Shown piece by piece: positions 12,556 to 25,374 of a stretch of 64,000 nucleotides of DNA. The notes beneath the pieces are model-generated. The model was not told where the DNA came from, did no database searches, and saw nothing but the letters and a program-made list of their open reading frames with translations. Every line of letters begins with the position of its first letter. Within the stretch, counting starts at the first letter, position 1. Source of the DNA: Sambucus nigra (taxonomy: Eukaryota; Streptophyta; Magnoliopsida; Dipsacales; Adoxaceae); the NCBI GenBank assembly GCA_949130495.1, contig CASBWL010000404.1, forward strand, positions 310,001 through 374,000. Direction: 5' to 3'. The translations under genes and the position numbers were made by a program.

Positions 12556-14366
12556 AGAAAGAAGAGAAGAAAGAAGAAGAAAGAAAAGAGAAAAAAAGAA
12601 GAGATTTTCGGCCAAAATTCGTGGGATTTGACTCGGGGTCATCGGATTTAATCCATGATGCAAGTGTTTAACTTGCTTTATGATTTAGTGTGTTTATTTC
12701 TCATATTGTAGTTGGTATAAAACTAAAGTTTTTTGGGTTGAAATTTCATGGATCAAACGGGTTTCGGAAGATTAAAACGGATATAACTCGATTAATACCC
12801 AATTTGAGAAACTTGGAATTTATTGAAATTAATTTTTGAAAATGGATTCTAGTATGATTAGAACCCTTTCTATATGGGTAATTATGGTTGTTTGAGGTTG
12901 AATGATGATGAGAGATGAGATAAAAAGCATGGAGGTGTATTAATAGAGGTTTTGTATTTTGGAGAAGATGATGAATACTAACGTAGTAGCTTGAGGGGTT
13001 GATTCGACCAGGAAGAGAACTGATTTAGCTCTCGGTCAAAACATAAAAGTTGTAGATCTTTTCGATACGGTTGCGTAGGACTGACCACGTATTTTTCTGA
13101 TTTTTTCGATTTGATATGATTTTTCTAAGAAAGAAGTTTCGGGGTTGATCATCAACTCGGAAATCAAACCGAAAATTGGAAAAATAAAGGCTAGAATTAT
13201 TTGGAGATAAATATTTGGGGTTCCTAAAAATAGTGTGTAAACTTCTAAATACCTTTTTTAGGAAGGCGTGTACTTTGGATTGGTTCAAAGTAAAATCCAA
13301 AATTTACCCAAATAGGGGTGTTCATGAGGAATAATATTTAAAGAGATATTTAGGTGTGATTTGAATATTAAATAAGGGAATAAGTATTGGGGTAGTGTTT
13401 TAATTGTGTGAAGGCTTATATTATTACGAAGGAGAATATTCGAGGCTATTGGCTATCTCTATAAGAGTCTGAAGAGTATAGCCATAAAATATTGAGAAGA
13501 GATATAAAAAAAAATATATATCGATGTTGTTGATATTATTATTGTGCGGTGAGAAAAGCTCGGAAAATAAAATATTGGGGATTAGTCAAATTGATAAATT
13601 TGTAGGATATTCGAGATATAAATATACTACGTAGGAGATTATTATATGGGTGGTGCATAAGACCTGATGTTATTATATACATGGGTGAAATAATTACCTA
13701 TGGAAAATTATGTATATGTGAGATAAATATTTATCGTTATAATATGGTTGTGTGAATACCTAATTGATGATATATTTATATAGGTGGAATGTGTACCTAT
13801 ATTATTGTTTATTATGTGTATGACATACCTACCATACTTGTTATCACGGGAGGTTGGCGTTCGAAAGAGGACAATCTTATCCTGTGTTGCCTTCGGTGGG
13901 ATTTTAGATTTGGTACCTCAAGAACATAAGACTGTGAAGGGCTTATTTGTGAGTCGATAAGTCTGCTGACTATGGGAGCGTAGGTATGTGCGTGACCCAT
14001 GGATATGTGAACTATGTTCGCCTCCATTATATGTGATTTGTATTGTTACAGTTCCTGAGTGATGTGGAACATGTGATCCTTTTGTAAGAGATGTACTTGG
14101 GTTGGATAACAGGGTATGTGTGCACCACTGTTAAGCCTATGGGTGCCGGATATGGATATATTTATTGATATTAAAATATATGTGTACTTGAGATAATCCA
14201 TAGTTGCCTACTAAATGAGAATGGCTAAGCTATTTATATTATAGCTCGGTGGATGATTAATATACTTGTTGCGTATAGTATATTGTTTATATATATAAGA
14301 TGAGATTTGTTGAGATAATCCATATTGTTTATATTATATTGTTTATATATATAAGATGATTATAAC
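11977..14366 (+). repeat. 3' LTR of element E, right end truncated
   Basis: It starts TGTAATACCCCGTAC. The first ~1.2 kb resembles the B LTR: CGGAATGACCGAGATAGTC, a GA-rich leader, and a GTTGTAGATCTTTTCGATAC block near 13048. The part around 13815-14170 matches C, D and the solo LTR (GACATACCTACCATACTTG, then TATCACGGGAGG). The final ~0.9 kb is missing; coding sequence of element F begins at about 14367. No palindrome cluster is visible in it. Confidence 0.75.
12498..12552. repeat. (GA)n microsatellite in the E LTR leader
   Basis: A near-perfect run of about 55 bases of alternating AG, followed by GA-rich sequence to 12600. It occupies the position of shorter GA-rich leaders in the other LTRs. 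Confidence 0.95.
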
Positions 14367-14371
14367 CCCCG

Positions 14372-16790
14372 CTGTATTTATGGATCTCATTAATAGGGTA
14401 TTTCGGGACTTACTTGACCAATTTGTTGTTGTATTCATCGATGACATCTTAGTCTATTCTCAGATAGAATCTGACCATGCTACTCATTTGAGGTTGGTCC
14501 TACAAAAGATTGAGGTATCACCAATTGTACGCTAAGTTTGAGAAGTGTGGCTTTTGGTTACAGGAAGTTCAGTTTTTGGGGCATATTGTGTCATATCAGG
14601 GTATTTTTGTGGACCCGAACAAGGTGGTTGCTATGAGGGAGTGGGGTCAGCCCACGACACCGACCGAGATTCGCAGTTTTCTGGGTTTTGGCTGGATATT
14701 ACCGTCGATTTATCAAGGATTTCTCCAAAATTGCTAGTCCTCTGATAAACTTAACTCGGAAAGGGGTGCAACTTTTATGGGATAACTCTTATCAGTCTTC
14801 TTTTAATGAGCCGAAGGAGAGGTTGACTTCTGCTCCAGTCCTTGCGTTGCCAAAGCCAGGATTGGAATATTTAATTTTTATCGATGCATCTCTGCAAGGT
14901 TTGGGAGGTGTACTCCAACAAGAGCGACAAGCCATTGCTTATGCTTCTCGCAAGCTGAAGCCTCACGAGAGGAATTATCCGGTACACGACTTGGAACTTG
15001 CCACGGTTGTCATTGCCTTGAAGATTTGGAGGCATTATCTCCTAGGGGAGAAATTCAGTCTTTTCACGGACCATAAATCGCTGCAATATTTATTCTCAGA
15101 GAAAGATTTGAATATGCGACAACGCCGATGGTTGGAGTTCGTGAAAGATTATCAATTTGATATCCATTATCATTCGGGCAAGGCGATTGTTGTAGCTAAT
15201 TCTTTGAGTAGAAAGCCCGAGGGAGAGTTAGCTGATGAATGGAAAGCTAAATGGAAAGATCTCAGTCACGAAGATACAGTTGCCCGAGCATTCATTTTAG
15301 TGATGATCATTACTCTTACCATTGTGGTAAGGGTTGTAGAAGCCCAAGGAAGGGATAAGGGTTGTTAGGATCATATATGCTGATTGCTTTTCGAGGGAGA
15401 AAAATCCAACTCGATAAGTTCAAAGGGTGGATTATGTTTTCAGGGGAGACTCATCGTCCCGGAGGAAGGGGATTTGAGAAAGGCGGTGATGGCAGAATCT
15501 CACGGGTCAAAATTTTCGGTTCATCCTAGTGGGGACAAAATGTATCAAGACATGCGCCGCCAGTATTGGTGGCTCGGTATGAAGTGAGATATTTCTGAGT
15601 TTGTATCCCAATGCACTACTTATCAATTGGTCAAGATAGATCATCAGCGACCGACAGGTTTGTTGCAACCGTTGGAGATTTTGATGTAGAAATGGGAGAG
15701 CATATCGATGGACTTTATTATGGGCTTACCAAGGTCACATAGGGGTTATGATTTGATTTGAGTGATTGTCGACCGCTTGACTAAGTCGATGCACTTCTTA
15801 CCCGTGCGTACGGATTTTAATACCGCTCGCTATGCCAAGTTATTCATCACCGAGATTGTTAAAATCCATGGGGTGCCTTTAAATATTGTTTCCGACTGAG
15901 ATAAGATTTTTGTTTCCCACTTTTGGCAAAGTTTCCAAGAGGCCATGGGAACCAAATTAAAGTTAAGCACTTCTTATCATCCTCAAACAGATGGTCAGAC
16001 TGAAAGAGTAAACCAAATGTTGGAGGATATGCTCTGTATGTGTATGCTTGATTTCAACAGTGGCTGGGAACAATACCTCCCATTGGTCGAGTTTGCTTAC
16101 AACAACTCGTACCAATTTACTATTGGAATGGTGCCCTATGAAGCTTTGTATGGTAGACCTTGTAGATCGCCCACGTGTTGGTTGGAGGTGGGAGATAATA
16201 AGCCCCTTGGACCCGAAATGATCCAAGATACTTCTTCTAAAATTAAACTCATTTGGAATCGCATTCGAATAGCTCAAGACCGCCAAAAGATCTATGCCGA
16301 TGCGGGTAGAAGACATATGGAGTTGGATATTTGGGACCAAGTCTTGATGCGAGTGTCACCAATGAAAGGTATCAAGCGTTTCGGGAAGAAAGGAAAGCTT
16401 GCGCAGCGTTTTGTTGGACCTTTTCTAGTTATTGCAAAGGTGGGTCCAGTGGCGTATCAACTTTCCTTACCGGAACCTTGGCAGAAAATTCATGATGTAT
16501 TCCATGTTTCATCTCTGAAGAAGTATACGGGGTGCGAAGGTGCCCTTTGGCATATCCCTTTTGAGGATACTGACTTGACCCCTGACATTTCATATGAAGA
16601 ATAACCGATTGCTATTCTAGAGCATGGGGAGCGTAGGTTGAGGTATCGAGTGTCGCCTTTGGTGCAAGTCCAATGGATTCATCATAACGCCAAGGAATCA
16701 ACATGGGAACGCGAGGAAGATATGCGGGAAAAGTATCCGCATCTCTTTATACCAGGTACGCTTGAATTTTGGGGGCAAAATTCCCTCATA
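14372..16790 (+). pseudogene. element F pol fragment: RT C-terminus, RNase H, integrase, chromodomain
   Basis: It starts inside [11 protein letters not shown] is intact at about 14434. Single-base insertions near 14507 and 14690 shift frame; from 14688 onward the frame is constant. RNase H follows ([11 protein letters not shown], then [11 protein letters not shown]). The integrase zinc motif is damaged: CTTY replaces CxxC near 15609. DDE-context motifs SMDFIMGLP and DGQTERVNQ remain. The chromodomain has VQWIHHNAKESTWEREE near 16670. In-frame stops lie at 15366, 15381, 15585, 15687, 15759, 15897 and 16602. It is more diverged from A, C and D than they are from each other, so F is a separate family or an older copy. 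Confidence 0.92.
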
Positions 16791-17649
16791 AGGGGGGGAG
16801 TATGTAACAACCCTCGCTTTTGAGAACCTATTTTATATTTACTTACTATGTGAAGTAATTATATATAAAATGTCGGAATATGGAGTAAGTATTAATTTAA
16901 TGAAGAAAAGTTAATATTTACTAAAATGTTGCATATTTACCTTAAGTGTAGGTGAATATCACCATGTTGTGTTTTATTATGTCATAAGATTTAAAATGAC
17001 ATTTTGGTTTAAAATGAAACCAGAACTTAAAATGAGTTATAAAATTTCCAAATGATAATTTGGAGGGCATAGTTAGTTCCGAAAGGTGAGAGATAGTCAA
17101 AATATGTGCCATATTGTATTTTGAGGTTTCGGGCACTTTTGACTGGTTATACCTTAAATGTGTAGTTGCGTGTTATTTTATCACGGTATTGATCATTTAA
17201 GTTGGGAATTTAGTCTAAAGGCACAATTTATGTCTTGTTAAGCCCTTTTATTTCTCTTAAGTGCATTTAGTGACCTAGAGAGAAAGAGAGAAGAAGAGAA
17301 CTTGTGGAGAAAGAGAGAGATTGATGATTTGGAGATTGATCTTGCATTCACCTTCCTCAAATCTGAATTTGCAAGATCAAGGCAAGCTTTATACTTTCTA
17401 TTATGTGATTTAAGTTGAATAATTAGTATTGATAGTTGTGGGTTAATTATGGTTTAAGAAAGTTAGGGTTTTTATATGGATTTATGGGTTTTGAATCTTT
17501 GGAGGTTGATTTGGTTGGATATTGGTGTAAATTATTGTTGTTTGATGCATTTATAATCAGTGGGTGGTAATAAATGATGTGGGCTTGGGTTGATTGAAGT
17601 TGGGAGAAATTATGAGTCCAAGACTCCATAGCCAATATTGGCAAAATTC

Positions 17650-17860
17650 GTAGGGGCGAATCGATTCGGCCAGGCTGAATCGATTCGCATAGGGACAATT
17701 TCCAAGTCTGATTGAACCGAATCGATTCGGTTCGGCCGAATCGATTTGACAGTTATGTAGAATGTTAGTTTTCCTGACCGAATCGATTCGGATGGTTTAA
17801 ATCGATTCGCTTGTCTGACCGAATCGATTCGGCCGGGCCGAATCGATTCGGAAATCCTGC
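17650..17860. repeat. palindrome cluster, ATCGAT type, in the F LTR
   Basis: Eight ATCGAT sites occur at 17660, 17679, 17721, 17740, 17782, 17801, 17823 and 17842. The 14-bp palindrome CCGAATCGATTCGG is perfect four times (17717, 17778, 17819, 17838). Spacer sequence between them is not repeated. Confidence 0.92.
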
Positions 17861-18370
17861 ATTTTTCATTTGTTTTTCTTTTCCAATTTCAACCCTTTTC
17901 TTTAGGCTTAGGACCTAGGAACCTTCTTGTATGAAGTAAACTTAGAGTCCTAGAGTTCTAGATGAGTTAGTTTACTACCCTACCTTAGTAATGGGTTATG
18001 TGGGGTTTATTTCGGGGGTACAAAAATTGAGGTTAGGGCGTTACTTTTCATTACTTAATTAGTGGGAGTCTAGGAGACTATAGAGTCGTGTTTGGAGACT
18101 TTAGGGGTTAATTTGAGATATGATAGCCTTGAGGATATATTATAAAGCCCATAAGGAGGCTTGGAGAAATAACTTGGTGTTTAATTATTCATTGAGGTTA
18201 TTATAATGATGCGAATTTCATATAGCTCCGGATAACTATTATGCATTTAATAAAATGGAAATGAAAATTAGAAAGGAATAAGGTAAATGATAATTTACTA
18301 AATCCTGACATGGTAATTAATAAATTTTTTTAAACACACCCTTTCTAAATTCCATCTTAAGGGAAGTTTG

Positions 18371-18625
18371 CGCGTGAGGTGAAGCCCCCTGGCTAGTGAA
18401 TGCAGGGTGGATATAGTCCTAGGCCATATAAGCTCTTGTTATATATATTTTCTGCAATGGGTAGGTAATTTCGGGTGTGGTTATGACTACCACGTAGGCA
18501 TATGGACGCTTCCCGACGTTTCGATAGGATGCCAGGTTGTCTTGATGATAGGACCTAGAAGATGATGGTCATTTAGGGGATGCATAGTGGGAAAACCCGG
18601 ACAGGCGGTCCTAGAATCGTTATAT
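18371..18625 (+). repeat. LTR block shared by F and B
   Basis: The run GTGAAGCCCCCTGGCTAGTG and following ~240 bases, including AGGGTGGATATAGTCCTA and CCAGGTTGTCTTGATGATAG, match the B LTRs on the minus strand (24575-24840 and 40965-41240) far better than surrounding sequence. This suggests a functional LTR module or recent shared ancestry. Confidence 0.75.
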
Positions 18626-19534
18626 ATGTATATTTATAATTATTCTACATCAAGTGGGACTTGATGGATATTAATGCCATAGAGATCATAATGCTATGCC
18701 ATAAAGAGCATAAAATTGAGATACATGCCACAAAGAGCGTGTGATAGAATTTGTATTCCTGATAAGGAATGGAAAGATGGAATGAAAAAGGTGAAAAATG
18801 ATAAAGGCTTTTGATTAATGATGATTATTCATATCCTCTTACATAATTGAATTAAATTCATTATCATTTAAATTGTCATAGTTTATGATATGAGATTTAC
18901 ATGTTATAATGTCATCTTTATCATTCTTGTTTAACTATGCATAACTGTCATACTCTTCATTCATCTGGTGATCATATTAAACCGGGCCCTGACCCGTTCA
19001 CATTTCTTGTTGTGCTTGTTATTGTATCTGCTCAGGTGCTCCTCCGCAAGGGCGCCCGTTGTGATATTCCTATTCTAATGCTTTTAAGGAGCTGTAAGAT
19101 TTTACGAATATTACAGGATGTGTTGATAGACGCCTTCATTTTGTATTCTAGATATGATCGGGTCTTTCACTCTGGCGTGTGGCCTAAACTTTTGTAACTA
19201 TTTAATGAATGTATTATGTAATTTATTGAATTGTTGTGATACGTTGTATGTAACTGTTGACCGACAGCATATTCGGTCCACTTATTGTACGATTGTTATA
19301 GTAGTAATATAAGTTCTTTTGGAATTCCATTTTCTCTTCAGACTGGGTTGTTTAAATTATTTCCTTAAGTTGTAATGAAACTAAAATTTTTGGCAACCCG
19401 TTTTCTGAATTATTGGGTGGTTTTCTCGTATGCTTATTTTATTGTTGTGATGCTGAGAATGATTTCCATCCATGATACCGTTATGTTGAGGAATCGAGCT
19501 GGCCACCCTTTATTTTGGATCACGGGTTGTCACA

Positions 19535-20110
19535 CCATGGATCGATCTGCCTGAAAATTTTGGATCAATTTGCCTGATGACCAGATCGATCCTTTTGTTA
19601 TTTCAACCGGATCGATCCTCTATATATGCCTGATGCAGTGAATTTTAGGGTCCGAATCGATCCTTTTTTATGATTACTGGATCGATCCTGTTTCCAGTTC
19701 GATCCCTTTATTTTGGAAAACGGATCGATCCTATTCACAGACTCAACTTCTCTTCATTTTCTCCTCAACTTTGAATGACCATAACTTCTTCACCGTAGCT
19801 CGAATTGTGGTGAAGTTTTTTCCAGTGTTCTTATAATGGAAAATCTACAACTTTCTAGTTGGCCCCATCTCCGGACTAAGTCTTTAAAATTACAAAAATT
19901 CCCTTCAACTCTCCATTTCTTGATTTCTTTCACTGTTTTGAGTTCTCTTTCGCACTAACTTGCATGAAATACCTGTAAAACACATGAAAAACACACAAAA
20001 CACGAAATACATGCCAAAAAGGTTTAGTAGGATAAAAATGAGACAAATTCAAGCTATTTACAATGCATTGGATCATAAAAAGACCGAAATTAAGGGGATA
20101 ATTGTGAAGA
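19535..20110 (-). mobile_element. LTR fragment of an unidentified element
   Basis: Immediately right of the F LTR lies a palindrome cluster followed by an AAAATCTACAACTTTCTAG block. That order matches the B LTR read on the plus strand, so this is probably a minus-strand LTR piece. Near 19980 it becomes A-rich (ACACATGAAAAACACACAAA). The exact ends, the superfamily and any coding region are not visible. An ORF at 19960-20235 is unrecognised. Confidence 0.45.
19537..19735. repeat. palindrome cluster, GGATCGATCC type
   Basis: Six ATCGAT sites occur at 19541, 19585, 19611, 19656, 19681 and 19724. Three sit in the 10-bp palindrome GGATCGATCC (19609, 19679, 19722). Two decayed sites are GGATCAATT (19562) and AGTTCGATCCC (19697). 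Confidence 0.88.
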
Positions 20111-22640
20111 ATTTATGCCTAACCATGTCTACTGTAGAAGCATGGCACGATCATGCAATGAAATTTTATTGTTGCATTATTTTTTATTTCTTAAACAGAG
20201 TGGATAGTTCTATAAAAAGAGAAAACCATGCTTAAATTTTTTAAATTGTTTGGAATTATTTGTGTTATAAAAAAACTTATTGACTTATATTATACATGAT
20301 TTAAAAAATAAGAAATATTATGAACAACGAATTTAAGTACATGTTACCCAAATTATCCGAGTTAAATTAAAAGAAATAATAACAATAGAAAAACAATTGC
20401 GGTTATTATGAGCTAGAAAGACTCATTAAACAATAAATAGATATCAAACCTCACTTTTAACTTTTACTTTCAAGCAACGAATTTCTAACAATTCCTCCCT
20501 ATTGTGTACACTTAGTATATATAAGTCTAATCCCTTATAAATTCACTCCATAGACAGAAAGACTCAACAATAAATACAAGGAGGTTTGCGAATTTTTTTT
20601 AAAAAAAATTTCTCTCTATCAATTAATAAAAAAAGAATGATTAGAAATCAAGAACATTAGGAAGTTAAATATACATTGTAACTAAAAAATGACAGGTACG
20701 ATTGGGCTTGAAAAGGGTGGTGGAGCTAACGACAAACATATTTCAATGCTAAAACTATTGTGATGTTTTAAGACAAATCTTGATATAAAAATTTTGTATA
20801 CGTGAAGTTGTGAAAACAATTTAATGATCCTGAATTTTTCTTCTGTCAAGGTATGCTTAAACAAAATTATATAGTGTATTTTGTTTTATACATACATGTA
20901 TGCTTTAAAAGAAGAAGAAAATAGTTGAAATTATAAATAAGAAGTATAAGTAGAATCATTCTAATATATGCTAAGAAAATATTTAACATTGAACTAACTA
21001 CATATGGTCGTCAAAAGCATAAAACTATAATATACACAACGTACACATTACAAATAACCATACACCCTCGTAATAAGCACCCCAACATGAATTATTTAGA
21101 ATTTCAGGCAAAAGTCAATCGCTCCAACAATAATTTAAGGATGAACAAGCCTCACATCCATATATCCAACAACAATTTGCGATTATGAAGCTTTTGCAAT
21201 TTAACATCAATCATAAGCATAAAATATCTGTAAACATAAAATAACTATAAACCACGTTAGATTAGCAACACTACTGTAAATGTGGGGCAAAAAGTGTACG
21301 TAGATAGATTGTTTTGGAACATGGGTAGCGCTTGTGCTACTAAACATAAATCAACAAATATTTAGGCTGTGTTTGATACAAAATTGGGCAAATGGTATGG
21401 GTGACAAATTTTTCATTGGAAAAATTTGTCATGGCAAATCCTATAATTTTTTAAGTGGAGCTGTTTGATAGAATTTATTTTTCAGGTGGCGAATCACAGT
21501 TTTTTACCAAAATTAAAAGAGTTTATAACAAAATAATTTTTTTTAAAGAAAAAACAATTTTTAACAAAAAAATAGTTTAAAAATATTTGTTGAAAAAACA
21601 AAATAGTTTTTAACAAAATAAAATAATTTTGACAAAAAACCATTAAAAATAGTTTATTAAAAAATAGTTTTCAAGAAAAAACAGTTTTTAACAAAAAGAA
21701 AAAAAATTAACAATTAAAAATAAAAACGGCTTTTAACTAAAAAAATAGGTTTAACAGACAAAAATAGTTTTTTTAAAGAAAAAATAGATTGTTTTTAAAA
21801 AAACAGTCTTTACCAAAATAAAACAGTTTTAATGAAAATAACACTTTTTAAGGAAAAAAAGAAGTTTTAAAAAGGATGACAAATTTTCTAGGAAAAATTT
21901 GCTTTTCTATATACCAAAGCACATTTTGCCAACAAAAGTGGGAAAATGAAGACAAATTTGCATGTGGACATGACTACCCACAAAAGATTTTCCATGAAAA
22001 ATAAGGTCAATCAAATACATAAAATAGTGGAAAAATCCTTCTTCGTCACACAATTTTTTTTGTTAATGTATCTGATCCACAAAACATCAGTTGTATCGAA
22101 TATTTAGTCCGTAGGTAAGAAACTTGTGTGGTAAACCTGTATGTTTGTCCCTTTAATGTTTGTTTTCTTATTCAATTGAGTAAATTATATGAACTTGATT
22201 TAAGATATTAATAAGCCATAGCGTGCACTCTATTAGACCAATTTGTTCCTTCTTGCAGTTTTTTCTTTTCTTCCACACACACATCATAACTTCTATGGTT
22301 TTCTACAATCTACAACGTACAAGTAGTGTAATAACAGTCTCATCCCAAATAAATACACGCACACAGTGACGGATTCAGGATTTTAGTTCAGGAAGGGCCC
22401 AACTAAATTGTTTTTTCGAAGATTATGCAATAAAATTTAAGCTAAAAATTTGACTACAAAAAAGTCATAAAATAAAGTGTATTTTTTCATATGAAATGTT
22501 TCATACATAACCAAAAAGTGTAAACACAGGGACTCCTAGGATCCTAAGGCTTAAGGCTACACCTTTACGCCTCGACCACATCTCGTGCCTTTTAGAACCT
22601 TGGAATAGAAAAATTTAGAATGATGGTTGTGAAGTTCTAT
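20110..22640. other. AT-rich stretch without recognised genes
   Basis: Only short, unsupported ORFs occur. Positions 21490-21890 are a degenerate A/T-rich tandem-like tract built from variants of AAAAATAGTTTTTAACAAAA. It is flanked by GTGTTTGATACAAA (about 21367) and CAATCAAATACATA (about 22008), which might be worn ends of a small DNA transposon. Around 22365, CAGTGACGGATTCAGGATTT resembles the end of the TIR element at 46246. I see no gene. Confidence 0.6.
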
Positions 22641-22689
22641 CCTTTCTTCAGTTCTGTGACGTGATCTTCTGCGAATTACAAACATGTCT

Positions 22690-23181
22690 TTTTTTTGAAG
22701 TAAAAAAATTGGGATTTTATCACAACCCCATTACAATAAATAATTGTAAAAGGAACAACTAAATAGTCCTTCGAATTTAGGAAGTGCCACACTTATCCAA
22801 CTTGAAACCACATCTCCTTTTAGGAAGATCGATATATATTTCAAAAATTTGCGAAACATTTATCTTCACCCCTTCATTAACCAAGTAGTTCGGCACAAAG
22901 TTTGATTCCCTATAGTAATGATTGATTGTGAGCTGAACACATGTAAGCATATCCATTATCTTGTTTAAGCAATATCTAAGCTTCCAACGAGGTTTACATT
23001 ACTTAGTAATTAATTTAACCACCATCACAGAATATGAATCAATTTGAATTGGATTGATAATTTTTTGGTGACAAATCTAAAACCAAATTTTAAGTGCACT
23101 TAGCTCTGCAAAAGCGTTTATAGTAGCTCCTAAGTGACTGGAAAAATCAACCATCATATTCCCATGGTGATCCCTAATAAT
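22690..23181 (-). pseudogene. LINE (L1-type) 3' part: RNase H-like domain
   Basis: Read on the minus strand, this stretch resembles the C-terminal RNase H-like (RVT_3) domain of plant L1 elements, for example INAFAELSAL near 23120 and a DSYSV motif near 23030. The reading continues from the other side of element B: the codons for GIIRDHHGN are split by B's insertion, with ATAAT on both sides. Stops and frameshifts occur. The 3' end is probably near 22688, where the plus strand has a T8 run that could be a short poly(A) tail. The gene cannot be expressed intact. Confidence 0.72.
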
Positions 23182-23627
23182 TCTAACAACCCGCCTAATG
23201 GGATACCGTGCGATCACTCCTATATCAAATTATAACAATAGTTACATATGGATCATTCTTAGCATCACTATCGAAAATCCATTTAATTACTAATATCCTA
23301 TTAGGAAAGCGTTAAAATTTTAACTTAACTACTCTTTTAATCAATTAAAATAAAAGATCCACAATTTAGTGCGTAAATAAAACTGAAATGAAAATGAAAT
23401 AAATTAAAATAACCGAACACTCGGTTCAAATTATACAACCATATCGAATATCGTGCAAAGAATAAATAAAATCAGTTGGACCATTAGCCCGAATGTTTGT
23501 ACAATACCTCCTATCTAGAGTACAAGGAAAAGAATCGTCTACCGAGAAACCGCAAGCATCCACAGCTGCTGCAGCAGACGTCTGACTCGAAAGAAATGCC
23601 ATCCAGGCGTCCCTGTGTCTGGACACC

Positions 23628-23630
<3 letters not shown>

Positions 23631-23664
<34 letters not shown>
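23631..23664. repeat. (TA)n microsatellite in the B 3' LTR
   Basis: About 32 bases of TA. The matching position in the 5' LTR (29812-29823) has only a short TA run, so the array length changed after insertion. Confidence 0.9.
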
Positions 23665-23670
<6 letters not shown>

Positions 23671-23966
23671 CAACAAGAGCGGAAAAGTAGATATGCGGGT
23701 CAGAGCCCGAATTTTGAAAATATTTTGCAAGTGCATAAATGCTTTATTTTTAGAAAAATAGTTTTATCTCATATTTAAATTGGTATCGCACTCCCATGAG
23801 ATACCCCTCACCTCTCCTCTAGTAGTGCACACCTAACGCATCCTAACAACACTTCCTAGTCAAGCTACCCCGCCTAACTAGTCTATTAACCTATCCACTA
23901 TCTAGCCTAGATAGTCCAAGTGCTAAGGGCTAAACTTCCCTCCATTATCAACACTGCACTAAGTTC

Positions 23967-24020
23967 ATGCGTGGGGTGTCTCGCAAAGCGAAATCCAAAC
24001 AAGGAACCCCCCGATACACT
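23967..24020 (-). ncRNA. conserved hairpin-like motif, LTR copy
   Basis: The core GGAACCCCCCGATACAC is preceded by TCGCAAAGCGAAATCCAAAC and GTGCGTGGGGTG-like sequence. On the minus strand the flanking GTG...GGGG and CCCC...CAC stretches can pair. The same ~55-base motif recurs at 27283, 27771, 40355 and, in element E, 10843. A structured RNA element is an inference; no covariation test was run. Confidence 0.4.
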
Positions 24021-24574
24021 ACTACTTGGCAGGGTTAATGGTAGAGATCCATTAGGCCCGTAGCACACACAAATGTATAAATATATATATGTGTACATTT
24101 ACAATATACGTCCGGATAATATCTCCCGGACTGAGGTTTACATAATATCAAGTATATCCTATAATACACATCCGGATCTATCTCCCGGAATGAGAATCCA
24201 TATACAAAATATTTATCACTACTTTCATTTTCTCAAAACTTCCCATTTCCTTTATTATATCAAGGAAATGTAAATATAAAAGCCAATTCATTATCATGAA
24301 TTGCTTTAACAAATCATATACTTTTAGAAGCCAATTTTATTAATATAAAAATGCTTTTTCCTTTTTCAATTATCCCATTTCCCTTTTTATACTCAGGAAA
24401 TGTAATTAAAAGCCATTTTTATTATCATAAAAAATCTTTTACCATATCATATGCTTCCACATCCCTTCATCCATCCGGGAGTGTTACCGAAGCTAAACAT
24501 ATAACCCATTTCCCTTCCTATATCCAGGAAATGTAATTAAAGCCAATCCATTATCATGAATTGCTTTAATATAA

Positions 24575-24840
24575 CGCGTTCTAAGACCGCCCGTCCGGGT
24601 TTCCCCACTGTGCGCACCCCTAAATGGCTATCATCTTTCAGGGCCATCATCAAGACAACCTGGGATCCTACATCGCAAGACGTCGGGAAGCGTCCATGTG
24701 CCTACGGGATAGTCAAGACCACACCCGGAATCTCCTAACCAGCGCTGAAAAATATATATCAACAAACGCTCACATTGCCTCTAGGACTATATCCACCCCG
24801 CATTCATTTGCCAGGGGGCTTCACCATACGTACGCAACTT
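24575..24840 (-). repeat. F/B shared LTR block, copy in B 3' LTR
   Basis: It is the reverse complement of the block at 18371-18625 in the F LTR, with the landmark GCCAGGGGGCTTCACCATAC at 24811. Confidence 0.75.
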
Positions 24841-25374
24841 CCCTTATGATAGCGATTTAGAGAGGCGTGTAATCCATATTTTATCAATTATGAAAATCAT
24901 TTATTTACCATTTTGAAAATATTCATTTTTATATTTTCAAAATCATTTCCATCATAACATATATATATACCTAAATCACACAGTATATACATATCCTATA
25001 TAATCTTCCTATAATATATATAAACGACCATAGTGGCCTATAGCATCTAGCGATGACCAATAATCCCAAAGATTCCCTCCAGGAATCATAATCATGCATT
25101 CATATTAGCATGATTCTAAATCTAAAGGATTTCCTTACTTCGACAAATAATAATTACCTTAATCATCTCTTAAGGATTTATTGGATATCTCCAACTATAC
25201 TAATTCACTTTAAGTGAATATACACACATATATATATATATATATATGTTCCCAAATCCACAAGTCCCTTAGGACATAACCCTCTAATATACTTTAATTT
25301 AGAAGACCCATAAACTTTAATCTCAAAGAGGAGAAATAATAATAATCTCCAAAATCTTGGGCTGAAAACAGCGC

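Larger units (their letters stand above)
8685..14366 (+). mobile_element. element E: diverged non-coding (LARD-like) LTR element
   Basis: No gag-pol domain is visible. Positions 9640-10080 resemble the mid-LTR block of B and F. Positions 10130-11976 are clearly similar, in the same order, to the internal region of element B read on its minus strand, for example around 10188-10260, 10843-10905 and 11130-11220. The region ends in a polypurine tract and an LTR beginning at 11977. The 5' end and primer site are not seen. The segment may be a mosaic of two old copies. Confidence 0.6.
14367..19534 (+). mobile_element. element F: 5'-truncated chromovirus with complete 3' LTR
   Basis: RT sequence begins abruptly at about 14367 next to the broken E LTR. 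RNase H, integrase and chromodomain follow, then an LTR from 16803 to 19534. The 5' LTR, gag, protease and the first half of RT are missing, so no target duplication can be matched. The five bases after the LTR are CCATG. Confidence 0.9.
16803..19534 (+). repeat. complete 3' LTR of element F
   Basis: It begins TGTAACAACCC after a GGGGGGAGTA tract and ends GGGTTGTCACA, so the termini are TG...CA with short inverted ends. Length is about 2.73 kb. It holds a GA-rich leader (17278-17325), a palindrome cluster (17650-17860), a block shared with the B LTR (18371-18625) and a block with GCTCAGGTGCTCCTCCGCAAGG near 19032 like the conserved 3' block of the other LTRs. Small ORFs inside it (for example 18937-19197) are not conserved protein genes as far as I can tell. 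Confidence 0.88.

Noticed and set aside
12430..12663. Arg/Glu-rich ORF at 12430-12651 and Ser/Leu-rich ORF on the other strand
   Set aside because: Direct translation of the (GA)n microsatellite.
19960..20235. 91-residue ORF as a gene
   Set aside because: It begins in an A-rich LTR fragment, has no recognisable motif and no supporting context.
23426..23626. 66-residue ORF repeated at 29608-29808
   Set aside because: Both lie in the two LTRs of element B; identity follows from LTR duplication.
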